A DNA stretch of 64,000 bases, taken from assembly GCA_030248215.1 (NCBI GenBank), contig JASANG010000768.1, positions 153,779 through 217,778 on the forward strand, written 5' to 3'. Source of the stretch: Enoplolaimus lenunculus. Its lineage: Eukaryota; Nematoda; Enoplea; Enoplida; Thoracostomopsidae. Shown in pieces: positions 33,840 through 45,650 of the stretch (positions are counted from its first letter, which is position 1; the number at the start of each line of letters is the position of its first letter). Made by a program: the position numbers and the translations under genes. The notes beneath the pieces were generated by a model. The model was not told the origin of the DNA. It saw nothing but the letters and a program-made list of their open reading frames with translations, and did not search any database.

Positions 33840-33955
33840 AGCTTTGGTTTTGGTTTAGTTATAGGCTTATCTTGTCGGTGAGAATATGTTTAGACTTAGA
33901 TTTAGGCTTGGGAGTATGCTGATACTACTGCTACACTCCTAAAAGTAACATTGGC
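33840..33955. repeat. TTAGGC remnant with AAAGTAACATTGGCC end
   Basis: Loose TTAGGC hexamers end in CTCCTAAAAGTAACATTGGCC-type sequence, like the right end of the variant element at 49474. The left end is not recognisable. Confidence 0.4.
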
Positions 33956-34169
33956 CGTTACTGTTTAATGACGATTTAAATTTTGTAGTTTTCATTTTGC
34001 AATTAAAATTGCTTCTTAGAGAAAGAATTAATTTTGAAATTTATATTAAAGTCGGTTTGGGAATTGATGAAAATAATGTAATGCAGTTTGCAAACTGCCT
34101 TTGAATAAATTGCAGAATTAACTCTGTCTAAAGCAAAAAATGAATTCTAACTAGAAAAACACCGTTCCT

Positions 34170-34530
34170 GAGAAAAACACAAAATAGATTGTCTCATATT
34201 CAAGAAATATTGTCTGAAATTTGAGACAATGTCTAAATACAGACTCCAGACATATGTAACTTAAATTCCAGACTTTTATTGCTTAAATTTTTCAAAAGAT
34301 GAGTCTGGAATTTTTCAGACTTAAAAGTCTGAAATTTAAGACTATGTTTCATGAACGATTAAAACAAATATTTCTGAAATATAAGACAAATGTGTCTGAA
34401 ATATATAACAAATATTTCTGAAATATAAGACAAATATGTCTGAAATATATAACAAATATTTCTGAAATATTAGACAAATATGTCTGAAATACAAGACAAA
34501 GATATACCGGGGAAACCTACACCAAAATTG
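34170..34530. repeat. GTCTGAAAT / ATAAGACAAAT tandem repeat
   Basis: Alternating TCTGAAATATATAACAAATA and TCTGAAATATAAGACAAAT units of about 21 bp (paired as 42 bp) occupy 34375-34500. Looser AGACAATGTCTAAAT and CAGACTT motifs occur from 34190. AGAC and GTCT are complementary, so strands can self-pair. The following 34531-35420 shows nothing else. Confidence 0.6.
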
Positions 34531-35420
34531 ATGGCTAAACCTCAATCAACTACCCAAATTTTACAACCTAAGATAAGTCCGAGACGTAAACTTCAGTGGA
34601 GGGAGCCTGAGTTCAACCCGTAATATCGTTGAAATTCGATTATTTATGTACACTCTTAAGAATTTAAACTGAGCAACTTTTTACGTACATAAAAATCAGA
34701 ATATGTCTTATAAATTGGCAACAGTAATCTTTTGAATATAAGACATTTATGTTTTATCTATTTCAGACGCGAATTTCTGAGCCGTTTTAAGCTATTAATA
34801 TCTGAAATACCAGACATTTATGTGTTGAAAATTTAACAAAGTTTGAGCACTGAAACTTAAAGGAAATTTGTTTTATGTGCAACCCGTCGCATTTTATTAT
34901 AGACAACGTATTTGGTAGCGTTTCAAATTTGACAGAGTTATACAAGATTTTCGCACAGTTTTCGGACTCGCCAAAACTTTTCCAAGTCACCCAAATTTTT
35001 AGGAGGCGGACAGTGGCCTGAAACCCTGCGACTCGTCTTGGTTACGAGTTAACGCGGAATTCGCATACTGCGTTTCACTTGAAATTCAAACTTTTTTACA
35101 GAAAATACTCGACACTTAATACCAAACTAAATCCGACATTATACCAATTGATATTGAAGAAGTCTATGGTATACTGACCGTACTGTCTGATCTTGGTGTA
35201 CTTCGCTATAATATGCTTCGAAACAGTATATTTTCTGGTCCAGATATTGCAGCGAATAGACGCTAAATTCAACGTCAATTGCTTACAAGCAATGAATTAT
35301 ATTACTGAACATTATATGCTCGATTATCACAAATTGTTCAAAAACTATTTTAACAATCATTTAAAGACAAAAATTTGATTGTTGTAAAAAATTTTAAGCC
35401 AACTTTTTCACTAATTTAAG

Positions 35421-36252
35421 GTCCTTGTTATGCCAGCGATATAACGATGCTACACGTGTCGCACAATGATTCGCTCAATTCCGTGAATGTGATATGTGGA
35501 TTGTGATTGGCAATATTTCTGAACCGTCTCATGTACTGCGAACGCGAAACGACCTATTAAACAGCCTGTTTATGTATTTAGGTCATGAACAATACAACAA
35601 CAGGTACGCAACGTTTAGACCTGCGACACATTCTGAACTGCACGTTAGCGTTGTGCACTTCAAAGACTTGCCGCTCGGTCATAAATGTTTAGAATGTAAT
35701 TCGACGCAATTGCAATTATTTCAATCGTATACGCCTGATGTATGTTAGGTTGAAAAATCGCTACTTTATGATTTAGCAAAGTTTACCTGTTACTGCTGGC
35801 CACTTTTTAAATTAATGAATCCTGATTTTTATCAAATGCCTTCACAAACGCCATGTTCTCGTCAAACTTTAAGCATCTTTAGCTTAAGTTGTGATCAAAA
35901 TATTGGACTGTGTTCTATGGAACAAGGCGTTCCACCGAAAACCGCCCAACAAGAATGCCTGCCTGAATGCAAACGCTGGGAATATGCAATCAGCTATAGA
36001 TTATCAATTGATGTGCCGACATTTGTTCGTAATCCGAACGATATAAGCTTATATTTGGTACATTCGAGCAAAACGTATACGTCAATGGTTGAAGTTGAAA
36101 CGCTGACGTGGACGGATTATTTGAGTTTGGTTGGCGGATTGTGGGGACTTTGGCTTGGCTCGAGTTTAATTACATTTATTCATATTGCAGTTACGTGTAC
36201 ATGCAGTTTGTTTAGAAGTAATAAAAAGACACTGCAACACAGTGGTGTTTAA
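35421..36252 (+). pseudogene. DEG/ENaC channel, C-terminal region with two in-frame stops
   Basis: One frame from 35422 to the TAA at 36250-36252 encodes the distal half of a DEG/ENaC (degenerin) sodium channel. It starts after a plausible acceptor (CTAATTTAAG). Supporting features are LPLGHKCLEC...FQSYTPDVC, then CYCWP, several spaced Cys, ECLPECKRWEY, and the pore and second membrane segment GGLWGLWLGSSLITFIHI near 36125-36180. The GSS triplet matches the family G/S-x-S filter. The frame is broken by TGA at 35467-35469 and TAG at 35746-35748. A 33-nt intron (35744-35776) could remove the TAG in frame but would lose a conserved Cys codon; nothing simple removes the TGA. No upstream exons with the first membrane segment were found. 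A decayed copy is the simplest reading; sequence error is the alternative. Confidence 0.7.
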
Positions 36253-37230
36253 CCTTTCCATTGTGGACCCAGGGTCGCACGAAGAAACGATTCCAACAAC
36301 CTCTGTGACTCTCTCAAATTTTATTCGTTTCTATCTGGCTAATATTGGGCTTTATTGAATCGTCGTTGTCAATTTGGCTACGTTTATGTCAAGAATTGCT
36401 AAACTACACTCAAAGTTTGCATCTTTTTTGGTAAAAAATCAACCTACAGTTACTGTACAATAATTTTGCCTAAAATTTTAGCCAAAATCAAATTTAGGTT
36501 ATTTTTTAATGAATTATGATTGCAATTTTAAAGAATTCTAATAACGATAACTGTATGATCAGGTTTTATATAAAAATATTACAAGATTTTCAGATATTTT
36601 ATTGTCAAAGTTAACAAAAATTTTATCGTTCGAGATTGTGAACTTTTGACAAGTTTTGTTCTCTGCTGATTTACTGAAAACTGTAAAATAAAATCACTTT
36701 TTGTTGGAACAACTGAGGTGTGAAATGTTGTCAGATAGCTATGCAAACCATAAAGACTGCAGTGCTCGCAGCATAATATATATTATTAAATACATTTATT
36801 CCTTAATTGATTAATTCAATTTTTTCATTGATTTATTTCTTATTCAATTTTATTCATTGATTTATTCACTATTTGTTTTTATACTCAGTTATTTATTTTT
36901 TATCCATTTCTTTGCTTATATATTCATTATTTATTTTGGTTTTTATTAATTTAGCGTATTTATTAATTTGTTCAATGTCATTTGCGGTTATCCTTGCAAA
37001 CTTTTCGCAACACTAATATTGTTATGCATGTATTGTCGTTATATATTCGCCTAAAATAATTTAGATGAAAACCATATAAGCATTATGAAACCAGTTTGAT
37101 TGTTTTTCTTAGAAACTAAACATTGTTTACAGTTGAAATTATACGATTCCCATAAGATTTGAAATGAACTTAGTTAAAGTCAGTGTACTTGATGATATAT
37201 TCAGAAATGAATTGCGGTTTACGTACACTT
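36253..37230. other. AT-rich spacer, no gene
   Basis: From 36780 to 36970 the sequence is T-rich with repeated TTATTCATTGATTTATT. No exon was recognised. Confidence 0.4.
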
Positions 37231-37234
37231 TTCA

Positions 37235-37355
37235 GCGTTGCGCTATACTTTACAGTGCTCTGGACACCCCGCCGTGCCCGTCACACGCCGCTGCCGGTCG
37301 TCGTGCGTCGACAAAGGCCGACGCGCGTCGATGCAGTGGTTTAGAAAAATATAGC
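37235..37355. repeat. GC-rich CGTCGTGCGTCG element
   Basis: A short GC-rich island (GCCGCTGCCGGTCGTCGTGC) between TTGCGCTATACTTTACAG and GAAAAATATAGC. The inverted TATAGC ends relate it to the GACGG family. Confidence 0.5.
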
Positions 37356-37520
37356 AAAAATCTATTGGGTGGCGTACCTCAAAACTCTACAACTTATAGC
37401 TGTAGTCTATGTTAAATCTTAACGGTGTCCAATTTGTCTGAAGGATCTGATTGGTTGAATTATATTTTAATGAACCTAATGCGTCTTATGCGTATTCGCA
37501 ATTGAAGCATCGTTCAATAA

Positions 37521-37730
37521 GAATGAGCATATTCCTAAACCTAAGCCTAAACCTAAGCCAAGCAGAAAAAACTTAAGCTGACTCTTTTCTAGTCCCACAG
37601 AAAAGCGTCATGAGAATCCACTTCCATAATGAAATCCTGGCTACACCGTTGATGGTTAATCCTGTTTGTATACTGTTCATCTAAAGTATTAGGTTCAAAC
37701 CTAAACCTAAGCCTAATTTTTAGCCTGAGC
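37521..37730. mobile_element. Truncated telomere-repeat MITE and loose TTAGGC run
   Basis: At 37521-37610 the right half of subfamily A is present: CCTAAGCCTAAACCTAAGCC, AGCTGACTCTTTTCTAGTCC, CACAGAAAAGCG. A loose CCTAAACCTAAGCC run at 37690-37730 may be part of another copy. Confidence 0.6.
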
Positions 37731-38189
37731 CTTTAGCAACGCGAGCGCTCAAGTGTCACCCTCGTTTACTCCGACTGCTTGCTGCTTAACCCAAATTTCT
37801 GTACAGCTTAGAAGGATGTCTCGTACAAAACACGGTTCTTCGTATTCAAAGCTCAGGTGCAGTTGTGGCAAGGTTAAAACTAGAAGACTACCCAGCTAAC
37901 AAACAACCTAAACTGGTTATACTTTACCTATCTGGTTTAGTTGGACGTTTGTTTTGCTACAGTCGGTATTTTTTCAAGCGCAAGTCGCTAAAAACCATGT
38001 TGAATATAATTATTCCTCATTTTCTTGGATCCATCTGGCATGTAACTGTAGGGGGCGGAATGAGAAAAAATCCGGTTGCACCCTCGTTTGAAAAATTTAA
38101 ATCTATAATGGTCACAGTTGTCAGTATAGCGGCGAAGGGCCAATTGAACCATGTAGTGGCTGGGTCTATTTAAAGTTTTCTCATCTTTG

Positions 38190-38385
38190 ACCAGACAGCT
38201 GTGGATCGAAAAAATTGTGGCGGGGGCAGTCTGGCAAACGATGTGAAACACAATTTTTACTGCACGCCATATATGAGCCAATTTTCTGAGCGAGAAGTTG
38301 TAACGTAGGATCTTTACTTTTGTCACAAAAAATTTTCAACGGGGAGTGGGTGTTCGCCCCTTCCTTCTAGATCATCTAGTGCGGC
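38190..38385. repeat. CACAAAAAATTTTCAACGGG repeat
   Basis: Shares CGGGGGCAGTCTGGCAAACG and TTTTGTCACAAAAAATTTTC with 30165-30325 and the region after the 50-bp array at 49033. Confidence 0.55.
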
Positions 38386-38636
38386 CAGGATCAATATTTT
38401 CAATTATGTGTAGCATTTATCGCCAGTTAGTAATGATGTGAATCTTTGTGCAATAACAAACAAATAGGCATCCTTAAACTACGTTAAGTTTAGTTGCAGA
38501 ATTTTGGCAAAATTCTATCGGAGTCAAAGTCATTGAAAACGTCAGGTTGTACCTTGGTACTCAACGAAATCAGTATTTACACGACAAATCACCAATAACC
38601 TAAATTCGAATATAATCACAAGGCCATCACTTTGGC

Positions 38637-38892
38637 GGCCCATGTAAAGTTCAGGGGTGGAACGTTTTTCGATGGGACTGCAATAGAATAAACTTAAGCT
38701 TTAGACAAATTATTTTGTTTGGCTTAGGCTTACACTTAGGAATATGCTCATTCTTACGTTTAGGCTTAGGCCTAGGAATATGCTGAGTGTTACGCTTAGG
38801 CTTATGCTTAGGTTTAGGGTTAGGCTTATGCTTAGGTTTAGGTTTAGGAATATGCTTATAATAATGTTCCGCCTTTTTTGTTTACATTGGCC
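38637..38892. mobile_element. Telomere-repeat-carrying MITE (subfamily A), perfect TSD
   Basis: Flanked by a perfect 8-bp duplication ACTTTGGC (38629-38636 and 38893-38900). The ends are GGCCCATGTAAAGTTCAGGG and (reverse-complemented) GGCCAATGTAAACAAAAAAG. The long core has TTAGGC, TTACGC and TTATGC hexamers and three GGAATATGCT modules. Confidence 0.9.
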
Positions 38893-39132
38893 ACTTTGGC
38901 GAACTCAAACCTTTTTTAATTCTGAGTGATTTGAATAATCTTTTAAATTTCGGTCAGCTGAAAGAACCCTTTAGGCAAAAAAGTAGCCAGATCTTCTACT
39001 ATAAGGATGGCCAAAATCAATTGCGCATGGTACAAATAGTTACCATGTATTAATCAATTTCTCTCAACCAACATATATTACTGAAATTAGTTTTTTTGCC
39101 AAATTATTCGAGGGACACCATATTCCTATGCC

Positions 39133-39251
39133 CCTGGTCCCGGTTTTCGACCCTGAAGTATTTTGTGAGTATTATTATTATTATTATTGTTATTGTTATT
39201 ATTAATTCCTTTACCCCCTGGTCTCGGTTTTCGACCCTGAAGTATTTTGTG

Positions 39252-39311
<60 letters not shown>

Positions 39312-39759
39312 GTTATTGTTATTATTAATTCCTTTACCCCTCCGGTCTCGGTTTTCGACCCTGAAGTATTTTGTGATTATTATTATTATTATTAATTCCT
39401 TTACCCCCTGGTCTCGGTTTTCAACCCTGAAGTATTTTGTGAGTATTATTATTATTATTATTGTTATTATTATTAATTCCTTTACCCCCCCGGTCTCGGT
39501 TTTCGACCCTGAAGTATTTTGTGATTATTATTATTATTATTAATTCCTTTACCCCCTGGTCTCGGTTTTCAACCCTGAAGTATTTTGTGAGTATTATTAT
39601 TATTATTATTATTTTTATTTTTGTTATTATTATTATTAATTCCATTTACCCCCCCCCCCCAGTTCTCTTTTTTCGACCCTGAAGTATTTTATGATTATTA
39701 TTATTATTATTAATTCCTTTACCCCCTGGTCTCGGTTTTCAACCCTGAAGTATTTTGTG

Positions 39760-39798
<39 letters not shown>

Positions 39799-39940
39799 GT
39801 TGTTATTATTATTATTAATTCCTTTACCCCCCCCCCCCCGGTCTCGGTTTTCGACCCTGAAGTATTTTGTGATTATTATTATTATTATTATTAATTCCTT
39901 TACCCCCTGGTCTCGGTTTTCAACCCTGAAGTATTTTGTG

Positions 39941-39976
<36 letters not shown>

Positions 39977-40520
39977 GTTATTATTATTATTAATTCCTTT
40001 ACCCCCCCGGTCTCGGTTTTCGACCCTGAAGTATTTTGTGATTATTATTATTATTATTAATTCCTTTACCCCCTGGTCTCGGTTTTCAACCCTGAAGTAT
40101 TTTGTGAGTATTATTATTATTATTATTATTATTATTGTTATTATTATTATTAATTCCTTTACCCCCCCGGTCTCGGTTTTCGACCCTGAAGTATTTTGTG
40201 ATTATTATTATTATTATTAATTCCTTTACCCCCTGGTCTCGGTTTTCAACCCTGAAGTATTTTGTGAGTATTATTATTATTATTATTGTTATTATTATTA
40301 TTAATTCCTTTACCCCCCAGGTCTCGGTTTTCGACCCTGAAGTATTTTGTGATTATTATTATTATTATTATTCATTCCTTTACCCCTGGTCTCGGTTTTC
40401 GACCCTGAAGTATTTTGTGATTATTATTATTATTATTATTAATTCCTTTACCCCCTGGTCTCGGTTTTCAACCCTGAAGTATTTTGTGAGTATTATTATT
40501 ATTATTACTATTATTATTCA
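39133..40520. repeat. Compound satellite: conserved 45-bp blocks separated by (ATT)n
   Basis: About 17 copies of a block (TTCCTTTACCCCCTGGTCTC, GGTTTTCGACCCTGAAGTAT, TTTGTGA) are separated by pure ATT runs. From 39340 two versions alternate almost perfectly. One has CGACCC, ends GTGATT and is followed by a short ATT run. The other has CAACCC, ends GTGAGT and is followed by a long run. The higher-order unit is thus a dimer of about 150-170 bp. Poly-C tracts vary in length. ORFs here merely translate the repeat. Confidence 0.9.
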
Positions 40521-40529
40521 AATTTAATA

Positions 40530-41650
40530 AAGTTTGAAACGTTTTTTTCTTTTTGGAGCCACTTAAAGGGCACCTCTTGTCTGAATCGAGCCCGTGCCGG
40601 AATATGCGCCAAGGTATTTTTATGTTTTGTGGTGGGTAGAAAACTTTATGGATGTGTCTTTTTCGAGAACTTGTGTTTTTGTTGGTTTACCGGCCAACAT
40701 TTATGGTGAATATAGAGTGCGGTCAGCCCTACCGAGGTTACATTTTGCTGTTGTTGTTGATAAAATGTTCCGCATACAGAATCTGTACCGTCTTTGAATC
40801 GCTTTGATTTCCTTAAAAATGTCCCAAAAGTTATGAAAGTTTTGAAATTTTAAAATATTAATTCTATCGTTCAATTTTTGAGTTTCTACTTTGAACTTTA
40901 TTTTTTATTATGCATCTCAACTATGAGGGCGCTACGCGGTCATAGAAAAACGGAATTCAGTTTGAAATTAAGATTTTGAACAATTTTCGTTTTCAAGTAA
41001 TAATTGAAAAGGTTTGAATGCGTAGTCAGCAATGCTTTCACCAAGCGGAGGGGATATCTATCGACCCGGCGCCCCCTGTTTTCGCTATTGAAGCTTTGTT
41101 GCCTGGTGTCAAATTAGGTATAACCATGATGCGACTGGTATGTGCATTTTTACACCCAATCTGATCATCGTTTGGTATACAAAAACATAATGATAAATTA
41201 GTTTCCATTATCCATTGTTATGCTTTGATTCATATCAATTAATTTATTGATTAATTACTGAAATTATACTAAAAACACTTAATTAGCATTGCTACTGATC
41301 AGGCACGTAGTCACAATTTGAAATCTGTACGGATTCTCTTACCATGAATTGTTTTTTTAGCTGAGACAGAAAGATTTTACTTTATAGGTGGACAAAATTT
41401 CTAAACATAAAATTAATTATTGCTTCAAATAAAATTTTCTGTCAGGGTTATAATGAGCATTTTGGTACGAAGGGGCGACACCCCCCATCCCGTCGGTATG
41501 AGCCAATCATTCGATACAGCTATAAAAGTCTGGTAGAGTGTGCTTATATGCGGTAACAACTTGTCATGTCTCAATAAGTTGCTTCCTGGAACGTCAGGGA
41601 ACTCGAGCCTCAGGCCATTGATGTAAGCTCCTGGTCGACAATTTGCAATT
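40530..41650. other. No gene recognised
   Basis: A 67-codon plus-strand ORF at 40594-40797 has no signal peptide or known motif. The rest is AT-rich without clear repeats. Confidence 0.35.
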
Positions 41651-41654
41651 TGTA

Positions 41655-41836
41655 TATGAAAATTCGTTTTACGATCCAAGAATCTACAATTCGTCGGCCG
41701 GACAACCTGTCGCCCGAATCGCTTATCGCCCAGCAGCTGGTTAAGCCTAAACGTAACCTGAAAAATCCAAAGTCTATTCGCGATCACCAAATTGTCGAGT
41801 CGATGAGATTTCGGTTTTACAAATTATCGATTGACC
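41655..41836. mobile_element. CGACAACTTGT-ended element, copy 2
   Basis: GGCCGGACAACCTGTCGCCC and the inverted CCAAATTGTCGAGTCGATGA followed by TTTTACAAATTATCGA match the ends at 20521 and 58001. A very short TTAAGCCTAAACG core remains. It directly abuts the telomere-repeat MITE that begins at 41845. Confidence 0.5.
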
Positions 41837-41844
41837 AGTTGTTG

Positions 41845-42163
41845 AGCCCATGTAAAGAACAGGGCCGGAACAGTAGTATAAGCATATTCCTAAGCCTAAG
41901 CCTAAGCCTAAGCCTAGACCTAAGCCTAATCCTAAGCCTAAGCCTAAGCCAGCCTAAGCCAAAAGCCTAAGCCTAAGCCAGCCTAAGCCAAAAGCCTAAG
42001 CCTAAGCCAGCCTAAGCCAAAAGCCTAAGCCTAAGCCTAAGCGTATAAATGAGCCTATTCCAAAGCCTAAGCATAAGCCGATGCAAAAAATTAGTCTAAA
42101 GCTTAAACTGACTCTATTATGGCCCCTCTGGAAAACGATCCGGGCCCGTTCTATACATGGACC
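41845..42163. mobile_element. Telomere-repeat-carrying MITE, longest core
   Basis: The ends are AGCCCATGTAAAGAACAGGG (A-like) and (reverse-complemented) GGTCCATGTATAGAACGGGC (B-like). The flanks AGTTGTTG and AACTGCTG agree at 6 of 8 bases. The core has uninterrupted AAGCCTAAGCCTAAGCC runs and three tandem copies of a 30-bp module containing CCAGCCTAAGCCAAAAG. The hybrid ends suggest recombination between subfamilies. Confidence 0.8.
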
Positions 42164-43900
42164 AACTGCTGTGGTGCCAATATAAAAAGAGAATATTTTA
42201 CCTGTATTCTGGAAAGAAAATTTTTTAACAACAAACTTTACGTCTATTAACCTGTCTGTTCACATTTAAATGAGTCAAATCGGATGAAATCATTTATTAC
42301 TTGAGGTTAGCGGTCAATATTTTGTTATTCAAATTTTTCATCACGCAAATCACAATAAAGTTATTTTCGAAAAAGTTCACTAAACTGACAAAAGTGTCAA
42401 AATAATGTTTTCGCTATTTTGACGCATTTCAAGCTGATTTGGTTCACATTCGGGATATTTTCTTTAACTTTTAGTTGAATTTTTAATATCTGTCTTGCAT
42501 TACTTTTTTGTCGACTTACTGAACTTGACGTTTGCAAAAAATATTCGCTTAACTTAACAGTTGTAGTCAAAAAATTTTAAAAAACAAGCATATATACCAC
42601 GTATAGCTAAAAGTACAACGGGGGATAGGGGAGATAGGCGTATTTCCGTCGAAATTTCTAATGGAAATAAGAATAAAAGTATTTTTTGAACTTTTAGAAA
42701 GTTGAATTTTTGAATACTCAATTAAAAAAATCGGTTTTGAAAATCTATAACAATTCTTATAATTCAACTCAAGTTGCCGTTGAATTACGACTTTTAATTT
42801 GCTTAAATGAAAATTTCTAAATTGCAAAATTCACCACACCGTAGTTTTTATTGTAGCTGATGCATTGTTTCGAAATTTTAACAGTGTCATGCGAAAAATT
42901 TCTCAAAATGTTTACTGAATTTAAAATTTCATTATTTACTTTTAAATTGAAAACAATTTTCTAAAATATTTTCTAGATTTAAAACAGTTTTCTATTTAAA
43001 ATAAAATGTTTGCTAAAAGTTTGCAAAAAACATTTCTCAAAATATTTTCTATATTTAAATAAAAAAACATTATTAGCAATTTGCTAATTTTAACCAATTT
43101 TTACGAACATTTGTGGAAAACTTTGAAAATTTGCCACATAATGTCTAAAATCTAAAAATTTCTCTAAATATTTACAACAATTTAAACGTAACTTTTAACT
43201 TGTTTACAAAGTATAAACTAGTAAACACGTCCTTTGTGCCGGACACTATTCTTTCCAATTATTTATGGTTGCCCGCGCCATATAATTCCCTGTAATATTT
43301 AAATAGCTGACCTACAACACTGTAGTATTTATATTTACACTGTATATTTCCGCTAGAATAATTGTAATATAGCAGTGCAATTAGCTTTGTGGTTCATGGC
43401 ATAATGATATAGTCGTTTGCATATCTGTTGCTGGCTTTGCCCCTTGTAAAGATGAGGGTAAGAACGTTCTTACGGTAAAGGCAAGCTTTCAATTTTGGGC
43501 GTTTTAACGTTTGCCCCGCCGTCGACGAAATCTGGTGAGCGAACCGAACCAGATGCAGATGTCGTTTTACATTAAATGTCGTCGCAAAGGTTCAATTCAG
43601 AAATCCATTTATATATTTATATGCTGCAATTCTCGCGCTTTTCGGACATATAATGTGTCCTGGTGGACATATACACACACAGTCACTGTTAATGTGTTGC
43701 ACGAAAATTAGGCACATGTCATCTTAAAACGATATTTTGTATCATATTTAGTTGCAAATTATATTTAAGAATCGTTTAATATTTTCCCGTTTTTTCCATC
43801 TGGTCTACACCCCCGTTTATTTAGAACGAAGTACAAGCTGTGCCAACAATAACACTTTAAATATCTGGCATCAAAAATAGCGCCACGTTTAGTTTAATTT
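42164..43900. other. AT-rich, no gene recognised
   Basis: A 66-codon ORF at 43511-43711 begins MPRRRRNLVSEPNQMQMS but shows no domain. From 42840 to 43200 the sequence is A/T-rich with AAAATATTTTCTA repeats. Confidence 0.35.
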
Positions 43901-43914
43901 ATGGTTATTGCATA

Positions 43915-44045
43915 TGACAGCAACCCCCTAAACAATGGAGATCGGCTATATAACACAACGCCCGCCGGTACCTTTTGCGGCATGCGGAACCCCAAAAGTT
44001 GCACACTCTTGTATCATGCACTTTTGATGCTACACACATTTGAAA
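43915..44045. repeat. CACTCTTGTA repeat, partial copy
   Basis: Contains GACAGCAACCCCCTAAACAA, CGCCCGCCGGTACCTTTTGC and GTTGCACACTCTTGTATCAT, as in the palindrome arm at 59430-59560. Confidence 0.55.
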
Positions 44046-44251
44046 ATGAATGTCGTCATTAACCGGAAGTGTGCGCTTGCTCCAAGTTTAGAAGATAATT
44101 TAAAACCTGTACGCAACCGAATTTTGTTCCTTATAATTTCATTTCAAAGTTTGAAACCAAAGTTACATACTTTTTCAACAGGGCCGCTTTGCAGCTGTTT
44201 TGCTTAAAATAGATTTATTTTGATCATTAAACGAATGTAATTTCGAGGTAA

Positions 44252-44436
44252 CCCAAGCCAGGTCCATAGCCTGAAGTGGGGATGCGGGGTGGCTCAGCCC
44301 TCCCTGGAAGAATTTTATCCCTCTAGAAAATCTTTTTCCTTGTCTGTAAGTCATCGAAAACCTTTATATGCAATTTTTGAAATTCTGAAAAAAATTTTAG
44401 CCCCTGCTAGCAAGGTGCGCTGGCTATGAGCCTGGT
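44252..44436. mobile_element. CGTAGCCAGC-type MITE with clear inverted ends
   Basis: The left end is AGCCAGGTCCATAGCC and the right end GGCTATGAGCCTGGT, an inverted pair of about 15 bp. The interior is GGGGTGGCTCAGCCCTCCCT, then TCCTTGTCTGTAAGTCATC. Confidence 0.65.
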
Positions 44437-44639
44437 CAAGCCTAAGTCTGACAGTAAGTCTGAAGTTGATCCTAATATTGAACTAACTCCTAATTAAAAA
44501 CCAGAAAGAACTTTGCTTCGCAAAACAATGACCAGTTTTCTCATAGGTATTCCGTATCTATAAGATCATTGGTAATAGGTCTGATAAATTAAAGAAACTC
44601 GCGAACTATGAGTTTAGAAAGTTTACACACTTCATTTTC

Positions 44640-44909
44640 TTAACCCTTTCTCACATAAATATTTTCAATATCATATGAGATCTAATTTCAAGGAAAGATT
44701 CGATCCCCAGTCTCACGGGTGGGGTACGTTAACGACGACCACTGAGCACAAGAGCTTGAAGCTCGAGTCCGAGTAGGCTCTCACATCTTGTGTAGATTTT
44801 GCACTGCGCATAATGTTATAATTGCCAAACACTGCTCACAATGTCTGCTATTGCTCGTACATTATTGTATTTAGTTGCTCATAGTATACTCTATGAGTGA
44901 AAAGGTTAA
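44640..44909. mobile_element. TTAA-flanked MITE with tRNA-like body, copy 3
   Basis: TTAA at 44640-44643 and 44906-44909. The ends are CCCTTTCTCACATAAATA and the inverted CTCTATGAGTGAAAAGG. On the minus strand at about 44690-44755: TGCTCAGTGGTCGTCG (box A), CCCCACCC and GGGGATCGAATC (box B). It is about 85% alike to the copy at 30678 by eye. Confidence 0.8.
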
Positions 44910-45544
44910 ATTAAACTCAATTACTATTTCAATTTTCAAACCACCAGATGCCACAGTTTCCTAGTTTGAAAACATATAACTATTCAGATAGAAGCAGCGC
45001 ACAGTTGGGAAAAATTCCATTGTTGGAATATCCCAATCCATATATAACTGACTGCTATTTTAACAACGTTTAAATTTGTTGCATTCAAAACATTCCCGCT
45101 GTGAAACTGTTGTTAATCGGTATTATCATAAATATATACGATTGTTTTGCATAATTTTTTCATGTTCTTAAATTATAATAATATTTACCCCCGAGCATCG
45201 CAAAGTATGACTTGAACTCACTCAGGAGCCAGGACATTGTTTTCGCAGAACTATAATTGTTTACTTTTGAACTTTCGTTGCAGGTTTTATGCGTTCAATA
45301 TTAGCTAAAAACTCTTAATATAACAACATTGCGTAAACACGGCCGTGGTTTGGGTGCGATTAGCAGGCTGTCGAATTTCTATTCTGTTCGTCTATCCAGC
45401 CCGCAAAATGTTTACTAAATTTGACTAATTTCGTGGTTTTGTTAATCAATTTCGGGGCCTTTGTACACGTTTCGCCCCACATTTTCAGGTTTAGTCTCAC
45501 GCTTGGTAAACGCTGTGAGTAAGGCAAACTTTTTGTTAAACTCG

Positions 45545-45650
45545 AGCCTAGGCGCAGGCTTAGGTTTAAGAAAAGGTTTGCCTTTACTGACAGCCTTTGC
45601 CTAAGCTTTCGCCTAAACGTTACGCTAAGGCTTGACTTTAAATGTGGGGA
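45545..45650. repeat. Degenerate TTAGGC-type array
   Basis: GGCTTAGGTTTAAG and GCCTAAGCTTTCGCC runs in inverted order with no clear element ends. The surrounding 44910-45880 shows no gene. Confidence 0.5.

Noticed and set aside
35467-35469. Selenocysteine at the TGA of the DEG/ENaC frame
   Set aside because: The family has no known selenoprotein, a second stop of another type follows, and I see no SECIS-like structure.
35740-35776. A 37-nt intron (GTATGT...TTTAG) removing the TAG
   Set aside because: The donor is good but the length is not a multiple of three and the downstream frame would be lost.
39096-40527. Long isoleucine- and tyrosine-rich ORFs
   Set aside because: They are translations of (ATT)n and the conserved satellite block in several frames on both strands.
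33381-42163. A true telomere or chromosome end
   Set aside because: TTAGGC tracts are short, degenerate, in both orientations and bounded by inverted ends and duplications, with normal genes between them.
43511-43711. A small basic protein beginning MPRRRRN
   Set aside because: No domain, signal peptide, splice support or repeat relation; 66 codons can be chance.
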